From NCBI GenBank assembly GCA_947178655.1, contig CAMWZB010000001.1, positions 1-23,590 on the forward strand: DNA of 23,590 nucleotides, read 5' to 3'. This DNA is from an uncultured Porphyromonadaceae bacterium. GTDB lineage: Bacteria > Bacteroidota > Bacteroidia > Bacteroidales > Muribaculaceae. Each line of letters starts with the position of its first letter. The first letter of the stretch is position 1. This document shows, piece by piece, positions 16,061-23,494 of this stretch. The notes beneath the pieces were generated by a model, which saw nothing but the letters and a program-made list of their open reading frames with translations, was not told the DNA's origin and did not search any database. Position numbers and translations under genes: made by a program.

Positions 16061-16765
16061 ATGACCGAACACTCTACCCCCATCACCATAGCCGTTGACG
16101 GCTACTCGTCATCCGGCAAGAGCACCATGGCACGACGCCTCGCCACAACTATCGGATACCGCTACATCGACTCCGGAGCCATGTACAGGGCCGTCACCCT
16201 CTATGCCCTCGACCACGGAATGATCGACGCCGACGGCAATCCTGACACCGACGCCATCGTGGCAGCCCTCCCCGACATACACATTGACTTCGAAGTCCGG
16301 TCCGACGGCTCGCCTCAGCACACCATGCTCAACGGCGTCGATGTCGAGACCGAGATTCGACGTCTGCGAGTGTCCAACGCCGTCTCTCCCGTAGCCGCCA
16401 TACCGCAGGTGCGCCGCGCTCTTGTCGAAAAGCAGAAAGCCTTCGGCGTCGGCGGAGGCATCGTCATGGACGGCCGCGATATAGGCACCGTGGTATTCCC
16501 TGACGCCCGTATGAAGATATTCGTCGACGCATCACCGGAGACCCGCGCTCAGCGCCGCTTCAAGGAACTCGTGGAGAAGGGCGCTGCCGTATCATACGAG
16601 GAAGTACTGGCTAACGTGGTGCACCGCGACAAAATAGACACAACACGCGCCGACAGCCCTCTCCGCAAGGCAGAGGACGCCATCGTCCTCGACAACTCGC
16701 ACATGACCGTCGACGAACAGGACGCGTGGCTGCTGAACCTATTCAACAAAATCATATCAGAGTGA
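16061..16765 (+). CDS. cmk: Cytidylate kinase
   Basis: This 234-residue enzyme phosphorylates CMP and dCMP in the cytoplasm. It shows a P-loop GYSSSGKST near residue 15, GYRYIDSGAMYRAVTL for nucleotide binding, MDGRDIGTVVFPDARMKIF, the Arg-rich lid ETRAQRRFKEL and the closing DKIDTTRADSPLRKAEDA block. ATG 16061 was preferred to the TTG at 16055, which overlaps the porQ stop. The gene follows porQ tightly and overlaps ispH by four bases (GTGA). The family call is very secure. Confidence 0.96.
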   Translation: MTEHSTPITIAVDGYSSSGKSTMARRLATTIGYRYIDSGAMYRAVTLYALDHGMIDADGNPDTDAIVAALPDIHIDFEVRSDGSPQHTMLNGVDVETEIRRLRVSNAVSPVAAIPQVRRALVEKQKAFGVGGGIVMDGRDIGTVVFPDARMKIFVDASPETRAQRRFKELVEKGAAVSYEEVLANVVHRDKIDTTRADSPLRKAEDAIVLDNSHMTVDEQDAWLLNLFNKIISE

Positions 16766-17622
16766 AGCCATCCTTCGAAATTGACAGCCAGTCAGGCTTC
16801 TGCTTCGGTGTGGTCACTGCCATAAACAAGGCCGAGGAAGAACTCGAACGAGGCGGTACTCTGTACTGTCTGGGCGACATTGTCCACAATTCCGACGAAG
16901 TCGAGCGGCTGCGCAGCAAAGGTCTTGAGACCATCACTCACGACGGACTCGACTCGCTCCGCCACGTCAAGGTCCTCCTACGCGCACATGGCGAGCCGCC
17001 GTCCACCTATGAGACCGCACTCCGCAACGGCATCGACATCATCGACGCCACATGTCCTGTCGTCCTTCGTCTGCAGCAGCGCATCAAGGCCGCATACGAC
17101 GCCGGCGGCGACACCCAGATAGTGATATACGGGAAACTCGGTCACGCCGAAGTCAACGGACTTGTAGGACAGACCGAAGGCACTGCAATAGTCGTCGAGG
17201 ACATCGACGGACTCGACCAGGTCGACTTCTCTCGTCCGGTCGCGCTATACTCACAGACCACAAAGAGCCTCGAAGGATTCAATGCCATGATTGAGGAGAT
17301 ACGGCGGCGCATGGCTCCCAGGGTGTCGTTCTCCTTTCACGACACGATATGCCGTCAGGTGGCCAATCGCGTCGAGCATCTGCGCCGGTTCGCAGCGGGC
17401 AAAGACGTCGTGCTGTTCGTGGCCGGAAGCAAGAGCAGCAACGGTCGGGTGCTTTTCAATCACTGCCATGATGTCAATCCACGCACATACCTCATCAGCA
17501 ACGGCGACGGCATCCGTCCCGAATGGCTCGCCGACGCTGTCACTGTCGGAATATGCGGAGCCACATCCACTCCCCGGTGGCTCATGGAAGAGGTTCTCGT
17601 CAGCGCCCGGGAGAAAAGCTGA
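16762..17622 (+). CDS. ispH: 4-hydroxy-3-methylbut-2-enyl diphosphate reductase
   Basis: IspH performs the last step of the MEP isoprenoid pathway, making IPP and DMAPP with a [4Fe-4S] cluster in the cytoplasm. The cluster cysteines are all present: Cys14 (SGFCFGV), Cys98 (DATCPVV) and Cys265 (GICGATSTP). LLRAHGEPPS, GHAEVNGLVGQ and YSQTTKS are conserved substrate-site blocks. At 286 residues it is a normal short form. The chosen start is GTG 16762, four bases overlapping the cmk stop; the longer frame from GTG 16726 would overlap cmk by 40 bases. It lies in the middle of the porQ-cmk transcript. Confidence 0.95.
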   Translation: MKPSFEIDSQSGFCFGVVTAINKAEEELERGGTLYCLGDIVHNSDEVERLRSKGLETITHDGLDSLRHVKVLLRAHGEPPSTYETALRNGIDIIDATCPVVLRLQQRIKAAYDAGGDTQIVIYGKLGHAEVNGLVGQTEGTAIVVEDIDGLDQVDFSRPVALYSQTTKSLEGFNAMIEEIRRRMAPRVSFSFHDTICRQVANRVEHLRRFAAGKDVVLFVAGSKSSNGRVLFNHCHDVNPRTYLISNGDGIRPEWLADAVTVGICGATSTPRWLMEEVLVSAREKS

Positions 17623-17658
17623 TTGACGAACCAAAATTCACACATTTACGTTTTACTG

Positions 17659-18156
17659 ATGGACCGATTCATCGCCATAGATGTAGAGACTGCAAATGCC
17701 GAGCGATCGAGCATATGCGCCATAGGAGCCGTAAAAGTCGAGGACGGAATCATCGTCGACCGACGGTATTCGCTCGTACGGCCCGAGCCTGACTGGTACG
17801 CATGGTTCTGCACCAAAGTCCACGGGCTCACCGATGACGACACCTGGAATGCACCGTCTTTCGGCACTGTATGGACCGAATGGGCTGCATGGCTCGACGG
17901 ATACACTCTGGTGGCTCACAACGCGCCATTCGACTCGTCATGTATCCGTGCAGCATGCTCAGTCTACCGCATCGACCCTCCGGCCGAACCGTTCCTTTGC
18001 ACCCTCGCCGCCGCACGCCGCTCAATTCCGCGCGGTATGTGTCCCTCAAAATCTCTTGACCAACTATGCCAGTACTTCGGGATACCGCTCAACCGACACC
18101 ACGACGCCCTCGCCGACGCCGAAGCGTGCGCAAAGCTCGCCGTCGTCCTTCTCTGA
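17659..18156 (+). CDS. DEDDh 3'-5' exonuclease, DnaQ-like
   Basis: The protein has 165 residues from ATG 17659; a TTG at 17623 in the same frame adds 12 residues but gives no better opening. The DEDDh catalytic set is visible: Asp8 and Glu10 (AIDVETAN), Asp92 (AHNAPFD), His148 and Asp153 (HHDALADAEA). It is a bare exonuclease domain with no extra module, so it is not a full DNA polymerase III epsilon chain. Such proteins take part in DNA repair or RNA trimming. The gene sits 36 bases after ispH. The next gene begins inside its 3' end. Confidence 0.88.
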   Translation: MDRFIAIDVETANAERSSICAIGAVKVEDGIIVDRRYSLVRPEPDWYAWFCTKVHGLTDDDTWNAPSFGTVWTEWAAWLDGYTLVAHNAPFDSSCIRAACSVYRIDPPAEPFLCTLAAARRSIPRGMCPSKSLDQLCQYFGIPLNRHHDALADAEACAKLAVVLL

Positions 18157-18458
18157 TTCGACGCCTCTCAGGCCCGCTGACTATCATCGCAGCCATCGCT
18201 CTGGCTGTCGCCATCGTGACAGCGGTCACACGTCATGACGACCGGACTGAAATCAGCCCCTCGCTGACAGCCGCGGCTTTGGCCGGACGCCAGGCCGCAC
18301 AATCTGTCGCCGGCACACCGGCCGGCTCTATGGCCAGAGAGAGCGCGATACTCGAAATCAGGGCCCGGGAGACTGATATCCGGCGCTCAGGGTTCGAAGC
18401 AGAAGCAGATACTTTCGCCGCCGAGGCTGCCAAAATCCTCGATACGCTCTTACAATAA
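18126..18458 (+). CDS. Small single-pass membrane protein of unknown function
   Basis: The protein has 110 residues from GTG 18126, overlapping the exonuclease gene by 31 bases. An alternative ATG at 18066 would overlap it by 91 bases and add an Arg-rich stretch. The N-terminus is strongly basic (RKARRRPSLIRR), followed by one membrane segment (LTIIAAIALAVAIVTAV), then a soluble alanine-rich, probably helical tail (about 70 residues). Positive-inside topology would put the tail in the periplasm. No family is recognised. It lies 18 bases before the acyl-CoA synthetase gene. The start is the least certain part, and the basic region may simply reflect the other frame of the overlapped gene. Confidence 0.6.
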   Translation: MRKARRRPSLIRRLSGPLTIIAAIALAVAIVTAVTRHDDRTEISPSLTAAALAGRQAAQSVAGTPAGSMARESAILEIRARETDIRRSGFEAEADTFAAEAAKILDTLLQ

Positions 18459-18476
18459 AAAACAAAAGTTTCAATT

Positions 18477-20126
18477 ATGGAGACTTGCGACAACCTCATA
18501 TCATATATCGAGAACACCCTCAGAGACAATCAGGAGCTTCTCGCGCTCACTGACTTCAACGGCCAGTCATTCCAGTACCGCGACGTGGCACGCAAGATTG
18601 CCAAAATGCACATCCTGTTCGACCATTCGGGCATAAAACCCGGCGACAAAATCGCCCTGTGCGGTCGCAACAGCGCCCAGTGGGCCATAGCATTTCTGGC
18701 TACTGTCACATACGGAGCCGTGGCTGTGCCCATACTCCACGACTTCAAGCCGGACAATATCCATCATCTGGTCAACCACTCGGGCGCCAGACTTTTCTTC
18801 GCCGACTCTTCGACCTGGGAAAACCTCGACCGAGACACCATGTCCGAACTCCTCGGTGCGATACTCATCAACGACTACTCGCTCCTGTTCAGCCGCAGCG
18901 AGGCGCTCACGCACGCTCGCGAAAACCTCAATCTTCTATTCGGCGAACGATATCCCGAGCGGTTCACCGCCGACGACATATCCTACCGCATCCCCGACCC
19001 TGACGAGCTGTGCGTCATCAACTATACCTCCGGCTCCACAGGATTCTCAAAAGGCGTCATGCTCTCCTACCGTGCCATGTGGTCGAACGTGCAGTTCACC
19101 ATCGACGGACTCGACTTCCTCAAACCCGGCGACGGCATGGTGTGTATGCTTCCTCTGGCTCATATGTTCGGCCTGATGGTCGAACTCCTCCACCCGTTCG
19201 TCAAGGGATGTCACATCAACTTCCTCACGCGCACGCCGTCGCCCAAGATTATCATGGACGCATTCGCGCAAGTACGCCCAAAACTCATCGTAGCCGTTCC
19301 GCTCATCATCGAGAAAATCGTCAAGACGCGTGTATTCCCACTCCTTGACAAACCACTGATGAAACTCCTTATGATGGTGCCGTTCGTCGACGACCATCTT
19401 CTCAACAAAATCAAGGAACGGCTGGAAGCGACATTCGGCGGACAGCTCCGCGAGCTCATCATCGGGGGCGCCGGGCTCAACAAGGACGTCGAGACATTCC
19501 TCCGTCGCATCCGATTCCCATACACAGTCGGCTACGGCATGACGGAGTGCGGACCCCTCATCGCCTATGCTCCATGGGACATCCAGCGGCCCGGCTCATG
19601 CGGCAAAGTCGTAGACAGAATGCAGCTGCGCGTAGACTCCCCCGACCCGGCCTCGAAAGCCGGAGTCCTCTGGGTCAAGGGCGACAACGTCATGCAGGGC
19701 TACTACAACAATCCCGACGCCACCGCTGCTGTATTTGACGCCGACGGATGGATGAACACGGGCGACATCTGCAACGTCGACGCCGACGGATACATCTACA
19801 TCCGCGGACGCGACAAGACCATGATACTCGGACCTTCGGGGCAGAATATATACCCTGAGGAAATCGAACAGATACTCAACAACATGCCGTACGTGGCCGA
19901 ATCACTGGTCATCGAGCAGAACGGACACCTCGTAGCGCTCATCTATCCCGACATCGAGAACGCCACCAGACAGAACATCGACATAGACTCCCAGATGCGG
20001 CAGAACATCGAGGCCCTCAACAGAGAGTTGCCCGGCTACAGCCGCATCTCCGACCTCCGCATCCTCTCCGAGGAATTCGAGAAAACGCCTAAGCGCTCCA
20101 TAAAACGATATCTCTACCAGCACTGA
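18477..20126 (+). CDS. AMP-binding long-chain acyl-CoA synthetase-like protein
   Basis: This 549-residue adenylate-forming enzyme is expected to activate a fatty or related acid with ATP and CoA. Motifs are YTSGSTGFSKG (183-193, P-loop), GYGMTECGP (352-360), GWMNTGDICNVDADGYIYIRGR (hinge and Asp) and the C-terminal KTPKRSIKR with the catalytic Lys. The N-terminal part (AFLATVTYGAVAVPIL) is typical of the family. It is a little shorter than canonical FadD/FACL proteins. No transport or beta-oxidation gene is nearby, so lipid remodelling rather than degradation is a reasonable guess. It shares a transcript with the small membrane protein. Confidence 0.92.
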   Translation: METCDNLISYIENTLRDNQELLALTDFNGQSFQYRDVARKIAKMHILFDHSGIKPGDKIALCGRNSAQWAIAFLATVTYGAVAVPILHDFKPDNIHHLVNHSGARLFFADSSTWENLDRDTMSELLGAILINDYSLLFSRSEALTHARENLNLLFGERYPERFTADDISYRIPDPDELCVINYTSGSTGFSKGVMLSYRAMWSNVQFTIDGLDFLKPGDGMVCMLPLAHMFGLMVELLHPFVKGCHINFLTRTPSPKIIMDAFAQVRPKLIVAVPLIIEKIVKTRVFPLLDKPLMKLLMMVPFVDDHLLNKIKERLEATFGGQLRELIIGGAGLNKDVETFLRRIRFPYTVGYGMTECGPLIAYAPWDIQRPGSCGKVVDRMQLRVDSPDPASKAGVLWVKGDNVMQGYYNNPDATAAVFDADGWMNTGDICNVDADGYIYIRGRDKTMILGPSGQNIYPEEIEQILNNMPYVAESLVIEQNGHLVALIYPDIENATRQNIDIDSQMRQNIEALNRELPGYSRISDLRILSEEFEKTPKRSIKRYLYQH

Positions 20127-20182
20127 CAGTGAACCGGCGGCACAGCTGCTGCGTTATCTATACAGAACAGATATTTTTGATT

Positions 20183-20338
20183 ATGGATAACGACAGCAAA
20201 AAGAAAGACACCGCCGATAAGGGTGCACGCAAGTATCCCGGTGTTGCGATAGACGTGGCCGATGACGAGAAGACCTCTCCCGAACTCGTCAAAGAGCGCA
20301 CATGCACCCAGAACAACAATCCACGCAACAACGATTGA
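20183..20338 (+). CDS. Small acidic 51-residue protein of unknown function
   Basis: Starting at ATG 20183 the protein is 51 residues, very hydrophilic, with a basic start (DNDSKKKDTADKGARK), a YPGVAIDVADDE core and an unusual C-terminus NNNPRNND. No signal peptide or membrane segment is present. A GTG start at 20129 would add 18 residues rich in Cys and Arg and is less likely. It follows the acyl-CoA synthetase by 56 bases and is closed by a good terminator 11 bases after its stop. Function unknown; the clean frame, start and terminator suggest a real gene. Confidence 0.6.
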   Translation: MDNDSKKKDTADKGARKYPGVAIDVADDEKTSPELVKERTCTQNNNPRNND

Positions 20339-20349
20339 AAAACACGATT

Positions 20350-20390
20350 AAGGCCGCCCTGCATTTCAGCATGAGCGGCCTTATTTCTTT
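20350..20390. terminator. Bidirectional terminator between the small protein and the ROK gene
   Basis: AAGGCCGC (20350-20357) pairs perfectly with GCGGCCTT (20375-20382), with a small inner TGC/GCA helix. A T-rich stretch follows on the plus strand. On the minus strand a short T run follows near 20336-20342. It separates the convergent genes. Confidence 0.75.
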
Positions 20391-20405
20391 TATCAGGCAA
20401 TACGT

Positions 20406-21518
20406 TTATGCCTCGGCGTCCTCTGCGGCATCGATGCTCTGCAGAGCGTACACATACGCGCCTATCGAGATGGCCTTCGAGGCACCGAGCTTCGATACTA
20501 TCAGCCCCGTGCGCTTCACATGGTCATAAGGCACCATGCGGTCTGTGCCGTACACCGGAATCATCACAGGCTCCCCGGTGGCGAACTCGGCGAACTCGGC
20601 CTCGTCGTCGAGGTCGTACACCTTAGGCTGCACACGGTTCACATCCTCTCCTGTCATCGTCTTGAGGGTCGAACGGAGTTCAGCGAGCAGTGCCGGCTTG
20701 ATGTACTTCATCGCGCCTGTCAGGCCGCCGCCGACAACTACCAGCGAATCGGTAAGTGTAATCGCGGCCGCAAAGGCATCGCCTGTAGCACGTCCGAAAC
20801 GGGCGAATGCCTCACGGGCAGCTTCGGGATTGCCTTCGCGCTCGCCTTCGGCTATAAGGAAGATGTCATATGGAGTCAGGTCGTCCGTGCATCCCGACAG
20901 CTCGGCATATGCGCGCTTGATGGCACGTATCGACGAGCCCTCCTCGGCTATGATGCCCGGCATATACCGGTTGTAGAGGCAGTAGGTCTCTATGCACACA
21001 TTGTTGCCGAGATTCGGCTTGCCATTGATGACAGAGCCGATGCCGAGACCTGTGCCGAATGTGTAGCCCAGCAGGTTGCCGTACTTGCGGGTGCCTCCGG
21101 CTTCAGCCACTCGGCGGTTGATTTCGGGAAGAGCTCCGGCAGCGGCCTCGCCGCATGCGAAGAGGTCTCCGTCATTATTTATGTAGACCGGAAGTTTGTA
21201 GTGCTCGCTCAGGAACGGACCCAAAGCGACACCGTCGCGGAACGACGGAAAGTTGGGAAGATATCCTCCGATGATGCCCGACCTGTAGTCTGCCGGACCG
21301 GGGAAGGCGAAGCTGATGGCAACAGGAGCCTCCGGAAGCTGCGCCATGACTTCGTCGAAGCCTTTGACCATAGTGGCAAGGCACTGGTCAAGGTCATGCG
21401 AATTGGATGGATAGGTGATAGGGTCGATGATGAATTCACAACCCCGCATTGCACTGAATACGAAGTTTGTACCACCAGCGTCGAGAGTCACAACGATGCG
21501 ATTGTCATGCTGATACAT
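20406..21518 (-). CDS. ROK-family sugar kinase
   Basis: This 370-residue cytoplasmic protein has the two phosphate motifs of the ASKHA fold: LDAGGTNFVFSAM (12-24) and GYTFGTGLGIG (151-161). The catalytic base is in NNDGDLF (Asp116). ROK proteins phosphorylate glucose, fructose, N-acetylglucosamine or N-acetylmannosamine. The usual zinc motif CxCGxxGC is absent; only NNVCIETYCLYNR (Cys175, Cys180) is left in that place, so substrate and metal use may differ. The N-terminus has no helix-turn-helix, so it is a kinase rather than a repressor. It lies 84 bases after the DUF4861 gene on the same strand. Confidence 0.9.
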   Translation of the reverse strand: MYQHDNRIVVTLDAGGTNFVFSAMRGCEFIIDPITYPSNSHDLDQCLATMVKGFDEVMAQLPEAPVAISFAFPGPADYRSGIIGGYLPNFPSFRDGVALGPFLSEHYKLPVYINNDGDLFACGEAAAGALPEINRRVAEAGGTRKYGNLLGYTFGTGLGIGSVINGKPNLGNNVCIETYCLYNRYMPGIIAEEGSSIRAIKRAYAELSGCTDDLTPYDIFLIAEGEREGNPEAAREAFARFGRATGDAFAAAITLTDSLVVVGGGLTGAMKYIKPALLAELRSTLKTMTGEDVNRVQPKVYDLDDEAEFAEFATGEPVMIPVYGTDRMVPYDHVKRTGLIVSKLGASKAISIGAYVYALQSIDAAEDAEA

Positions 21519-21602
21519 TGTAGTGTTGGGATATTAAGGTAAATTGTATAAGTAGGTAGGTAGGTGGTTTAGGTCAGAATTTTTTATTTGGTAGTTACAG
21601 TG

Positions 21603-22784
21603 TCATTCGATGGTGACTCTCAGCGGCTCGGCCTGCTCTCGGGCATAATTGATCAGATACTGATGCCATGCCTCAGGCGCGGTGATGTCCGCACGGTCCC
21701 ACGCGAATCCCCAGCTGTAGTCGAGCGTATCGGCGGGAGCGAGTTCAGTGAGAGCCACGATGTGTCCCTGCTTCTCGATGATGCTGTCGGCGGCACTGCT
21801 CATCACCACTCCGAGCATGGCTCGGCCATTGTCAGCACCCTGAGTCGGGTCGCAGTAGGCCAGAATACCCTTCGAAGCGTCAGTGAATACAGGGCTGTCG
21901 TCGCGCAGCGGCACGCCGGCGGCCATAGTTACGGGAGCGGTCAGCCCGTCGTACCACACCCGTGTGGTATTGAGGTGCCGACCGGCATCGAGCGTGATGA
22001 TACGGTGCTCGGTCACGGCAGTGTCGCTGCCTATGGCCCGAGGAGCGAAGTCAAGGCGCACCTCGAAGCGGAGCGGGCCGTTGTCTGTCACGACAGCCTT
22101 GTCATAGCACCAGGCGAACGAAAGCGAATCGTTCACCACCGGCACAGCCACACCTGCACCGAGGGTCGGGCCTACGGCATAGCAGTCCATGCCCAGACCG
22201 TGGTCAACGTGATATGAGAACGACTCCCTGTACGCATTCCCGAGAGCCGGATCGATGGCTCGCAGCGAGTCCACACGGTGCCATGCCGCAGGGTCGCACT
22301 CCGCGCCGTAGAGCACTTCAAGTATCTGGTCTTCAGTAGGATGCTTGAAGAATATATCGTAGCCGTAAGCACGCTCGCCCTTGCGCTGCGTTGCCGGGCC
22401 ATAGGCGCGGAAACCGATCAGTTCGTTTTCCCAGGCCACATCGTCGGCCCGTTCGGGATATATGCGGCCGGAGACCAGCGACTTGTAGACACGCGCGCTG
22501 TCGGAGGCCGCTACAGTGAACGTTGATTCCGTCCCGGCCGCTATGTCTGCTGCGAAGAGCAACCGTCCGTCCGAAGTCAGCTGCGACGGTATTTCGACAC
22601 CGTCAGCATCGGTCACATACAGATAGTCGGAGCCTAAACGGTCTTTCAGCTGACCGGCATCAAGCAGTACAAGCCCGGCCTTGCGGTCGAGCTTGCTGTC
22701 GTTTGCCACATGCACCTTCACACTTCCATCCTGACAGGCGGCCAGCGCGAGGCCAAATGCTGCTATGAGTATATATTTCTTCAT
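21603..22784 (-). CDS. DUF4861-like lipoprotein
   Basis: The protein has 393 residues. A SPII signal (MKKYILIAAFGLALAAC, lipid Cys17) anchors it in the envelope. The mature protein is beta-rich, with VANDSKLDRKAGLVLLD, VAWENELIGFRAYGPA, GYDIFFKHP, the YHVDHGLGMDCYAVGPTLGAG block and EHRIITLDAGRHLNTTRVWYDG. These match the Bacteroidetes DUF4861 family, often found beside polysaccharide-use genes, with no proven activity. The GMDCYAVGPTLGAG stretch is the most characteristic. Two 10-base repeats lie just upstream of the start. It is flanked by an AraC-type regulator upstream and a ROK kinase downstream, which suggests sugar metabolism. Confidence 0.82.
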   Translation of the reverse strand: MKKYILIAAFGLALAACQDGSVKVHVANDSKLDRKAGLVLLDAGQLKDRLGSDYLYVTDADGVEIPSQLTSDGRLLFAADIAAGTESTFTVAASDSARVYKSLVSGRIYPERADDVAWENELIGFRAYGPATQRKGERAYGYDIFFKHPTEDQILEVLYGAECDPAAWHRVDSLRAIDPALGNAYRESFSYHVDHGLGMDCYAVGPTLGAGVAVPVVNDSLSFAWCYDKAVVTDNGPLRFEVRLDFAPRAIGSDTAVTEHRIITLDAGRHLNTTRVWYDGLTAPVTMAAGVPLRDDSPVFTDASKGILAYCDPTQGADNGRAMLGVVMSSAADSIIEKQGHIVALTELAPADTLDYSWGFAWDRADITAPEAWHQYLINYAREQAEPLRVTIE

Positions 22785-22787
22785 AGA

Positions 22788-22820
22788 TTATATGATAAAG
22801 GCGAGTTTCTTTATATGATA
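22788..22820. repeat. Two perfect 10-bp direct repeats before the DUF4861 gene
   Basis: TTATATGATA occurs at 22788-22797 and 22811-22820, 23 bases apart (about two helical turns). One copy lies three bases from the start codon. This is a candidate operator. Confidence 0.7.
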
Positions 22821-22849
22821 CTTAAAGAGTTTAGACAGTTTTAACCAAA

Positions 22850-22890
22850 AAAGGTTTAAAGCCGCTTGGCACAAAAAAATGTGAAAGCGG
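22850..22890 (-). terminator. Intrinsic terminator after the AraC-type gene
   Basis: The plus-strand arms CCGCTT (22862-22867) and AAGCGG (22885-22890) pair, with an inner CACA/TGTG helix (22870-22873 and 22880-22883) and a loop of six A. On the minus strand the hairpin is followed by CTTTAAACCTTTTTT. It lies 13 bases after the regulator stop. Confidence 0.6.
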
Positions 22891-22902
22891 TCTCAAGCGG
22901 TA

Positions 22903-23415
22903 TCAAGTGTTGATGAAATTTCCCGGTTCGGCCGATGACAACCGGTTTTTCATATATTCGGCAGGAGTGATGCCGGCAATGCTCTTGAACCGCCGGAAGA
23001 ACGATGCCCTCGATGAGAAGCCGCACTTCTGGGACAGAGCCGAAAGCGTATAGCGCGACACCTCCTCGTCGCCGGCGACAAGGGCCTTGAATTCAGCTAC
23101 CCGGTACTCGTTCACATAGTCGGACCAGCTCTTCTTCAGATACTGATTGAAGAGATAGGACAGAGCATGCGACGTGGTGCCGGCCATATCGGCGAGCTCG
23201 CGGCTCTTCAGGTCAGGATTCAGATACGGACGCTCCTCTGTCATGATTCTCTCTACGACAGACTGCAGACGACGGCACTCTTCATCAGACAGACGCGTAG
23301 TGCGGTAGGGGTGCTTCTTTTCGCTGTCGTCTCCGTCCTTGTCTGTATCGGATACGCTGCCGCCGAGAGACAACAAGCCGGTCAGCAGCGAAAATAATCG
23401 GTTGGGTCTTAGCAT
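22903..23415 (-). CDS. Short AraC-family regulator (DNA-binding domain with hydrophobic N-terminus)
   Basis: The protein has 170 residues. A TAA codon sits immediately before the ATG in frame, so the start is firm. The N-terminus (NRLFSLLTGLLSLGGSVS) is hydrophobic and could be a weak membrane anchor. A charged, flexible stretch follows (about 23-40). The C-terminal part (about 64-160) is an AraC/XylS helix-turn-helix domain: LKSRELADMAGTTSHALSYLFNQYL is the first HTH, and LSALSQKCGFSSRASFFRRFKSIAGITPAEYMKNR is the second, ending in the family signature. There is no sensor, receiver or sugar-binding domain. It is a transcription factor probably acting on the downstream DUF4861/ROK genes and perhaps itself. 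Confidence 0.88.
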   Translation of the reverse strand: MLRPNRLFSLLTGLLSLGGSVSDTDKDGDDSEKKHPYRTTRLSDEECRRLQSVVERIMTEERPYLNPDLKSRELADMAGTTSHALSYLFNQYLKKSWSDYVNEYRVAEFKALVAGDEEVSRYTLSALSQKCGFSSRASFFRRFKSIAGITPAEYMKNRLSSAEPGNFINT

Positions 23416-23441
23416 TTAGTTTTTCATGGAATAAAACATCA

Positions 23442-23449
23442 CAAATATA
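23442..23449 (-). promoter_or_regulatory. -7 element of the AraC-type gene promoter
   Basis: Read on the minus strand, TATATTTG is a perfect match to TAnnTTTG, 27 bases upstream of the ATG. No TTTG lies 20 bases further upstream, which fits a promoter that needs an activator. Confidence 0.55.
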
Positions 23450-23474
23450 AGAAAAAACTCCCCGACCTGAGAAG

Positions 23475-23494
23475 TACTTAACACTACTTAACAC
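23475..23494. repeat. Perfect 10-bp tandem repeat upstream of the AraC-type promoter
   Basis: TACTTAACAC occurs twice back to back (23475-23484 and 23485-23494). It lies about 40-60 bases upstream of the predicted transcription start, the position expected for an activator site. Confidence 0.75.

Noticed and set aside
20172..20179. TATTTTTG, a perfect -7 match just before the 51-residue protein
   Set aside because: The ATG lies only 4 bases downstream, so the RNA would start within the codon; a leaderless start is possible but unlikely. The same applies to TACGTTTT at 17647-17654 before the exonuclease gene.
20520..21542. A 340-codon open frame on the plus strand, opposite the ROK gene
   Set aside because: It mirrors the ROK gene exactly, has no recognisable motif, and is the typical mirror frame produced by high third-position G+C. 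The ROK motifs on the minus strand are clear.
21551..21566. Short GTAG tandem run upstream of the ROK gene
   Set aside because: Only three to four copies of a four-base unit; it is a simple low-complexity run with no sign of function.
21588..22217. Plus-strand open frame of 209 codons opposite the DUF4861 gene
   Set aside because: It is the mirror frame of a lipoprotein with a clear signal and family blocks.
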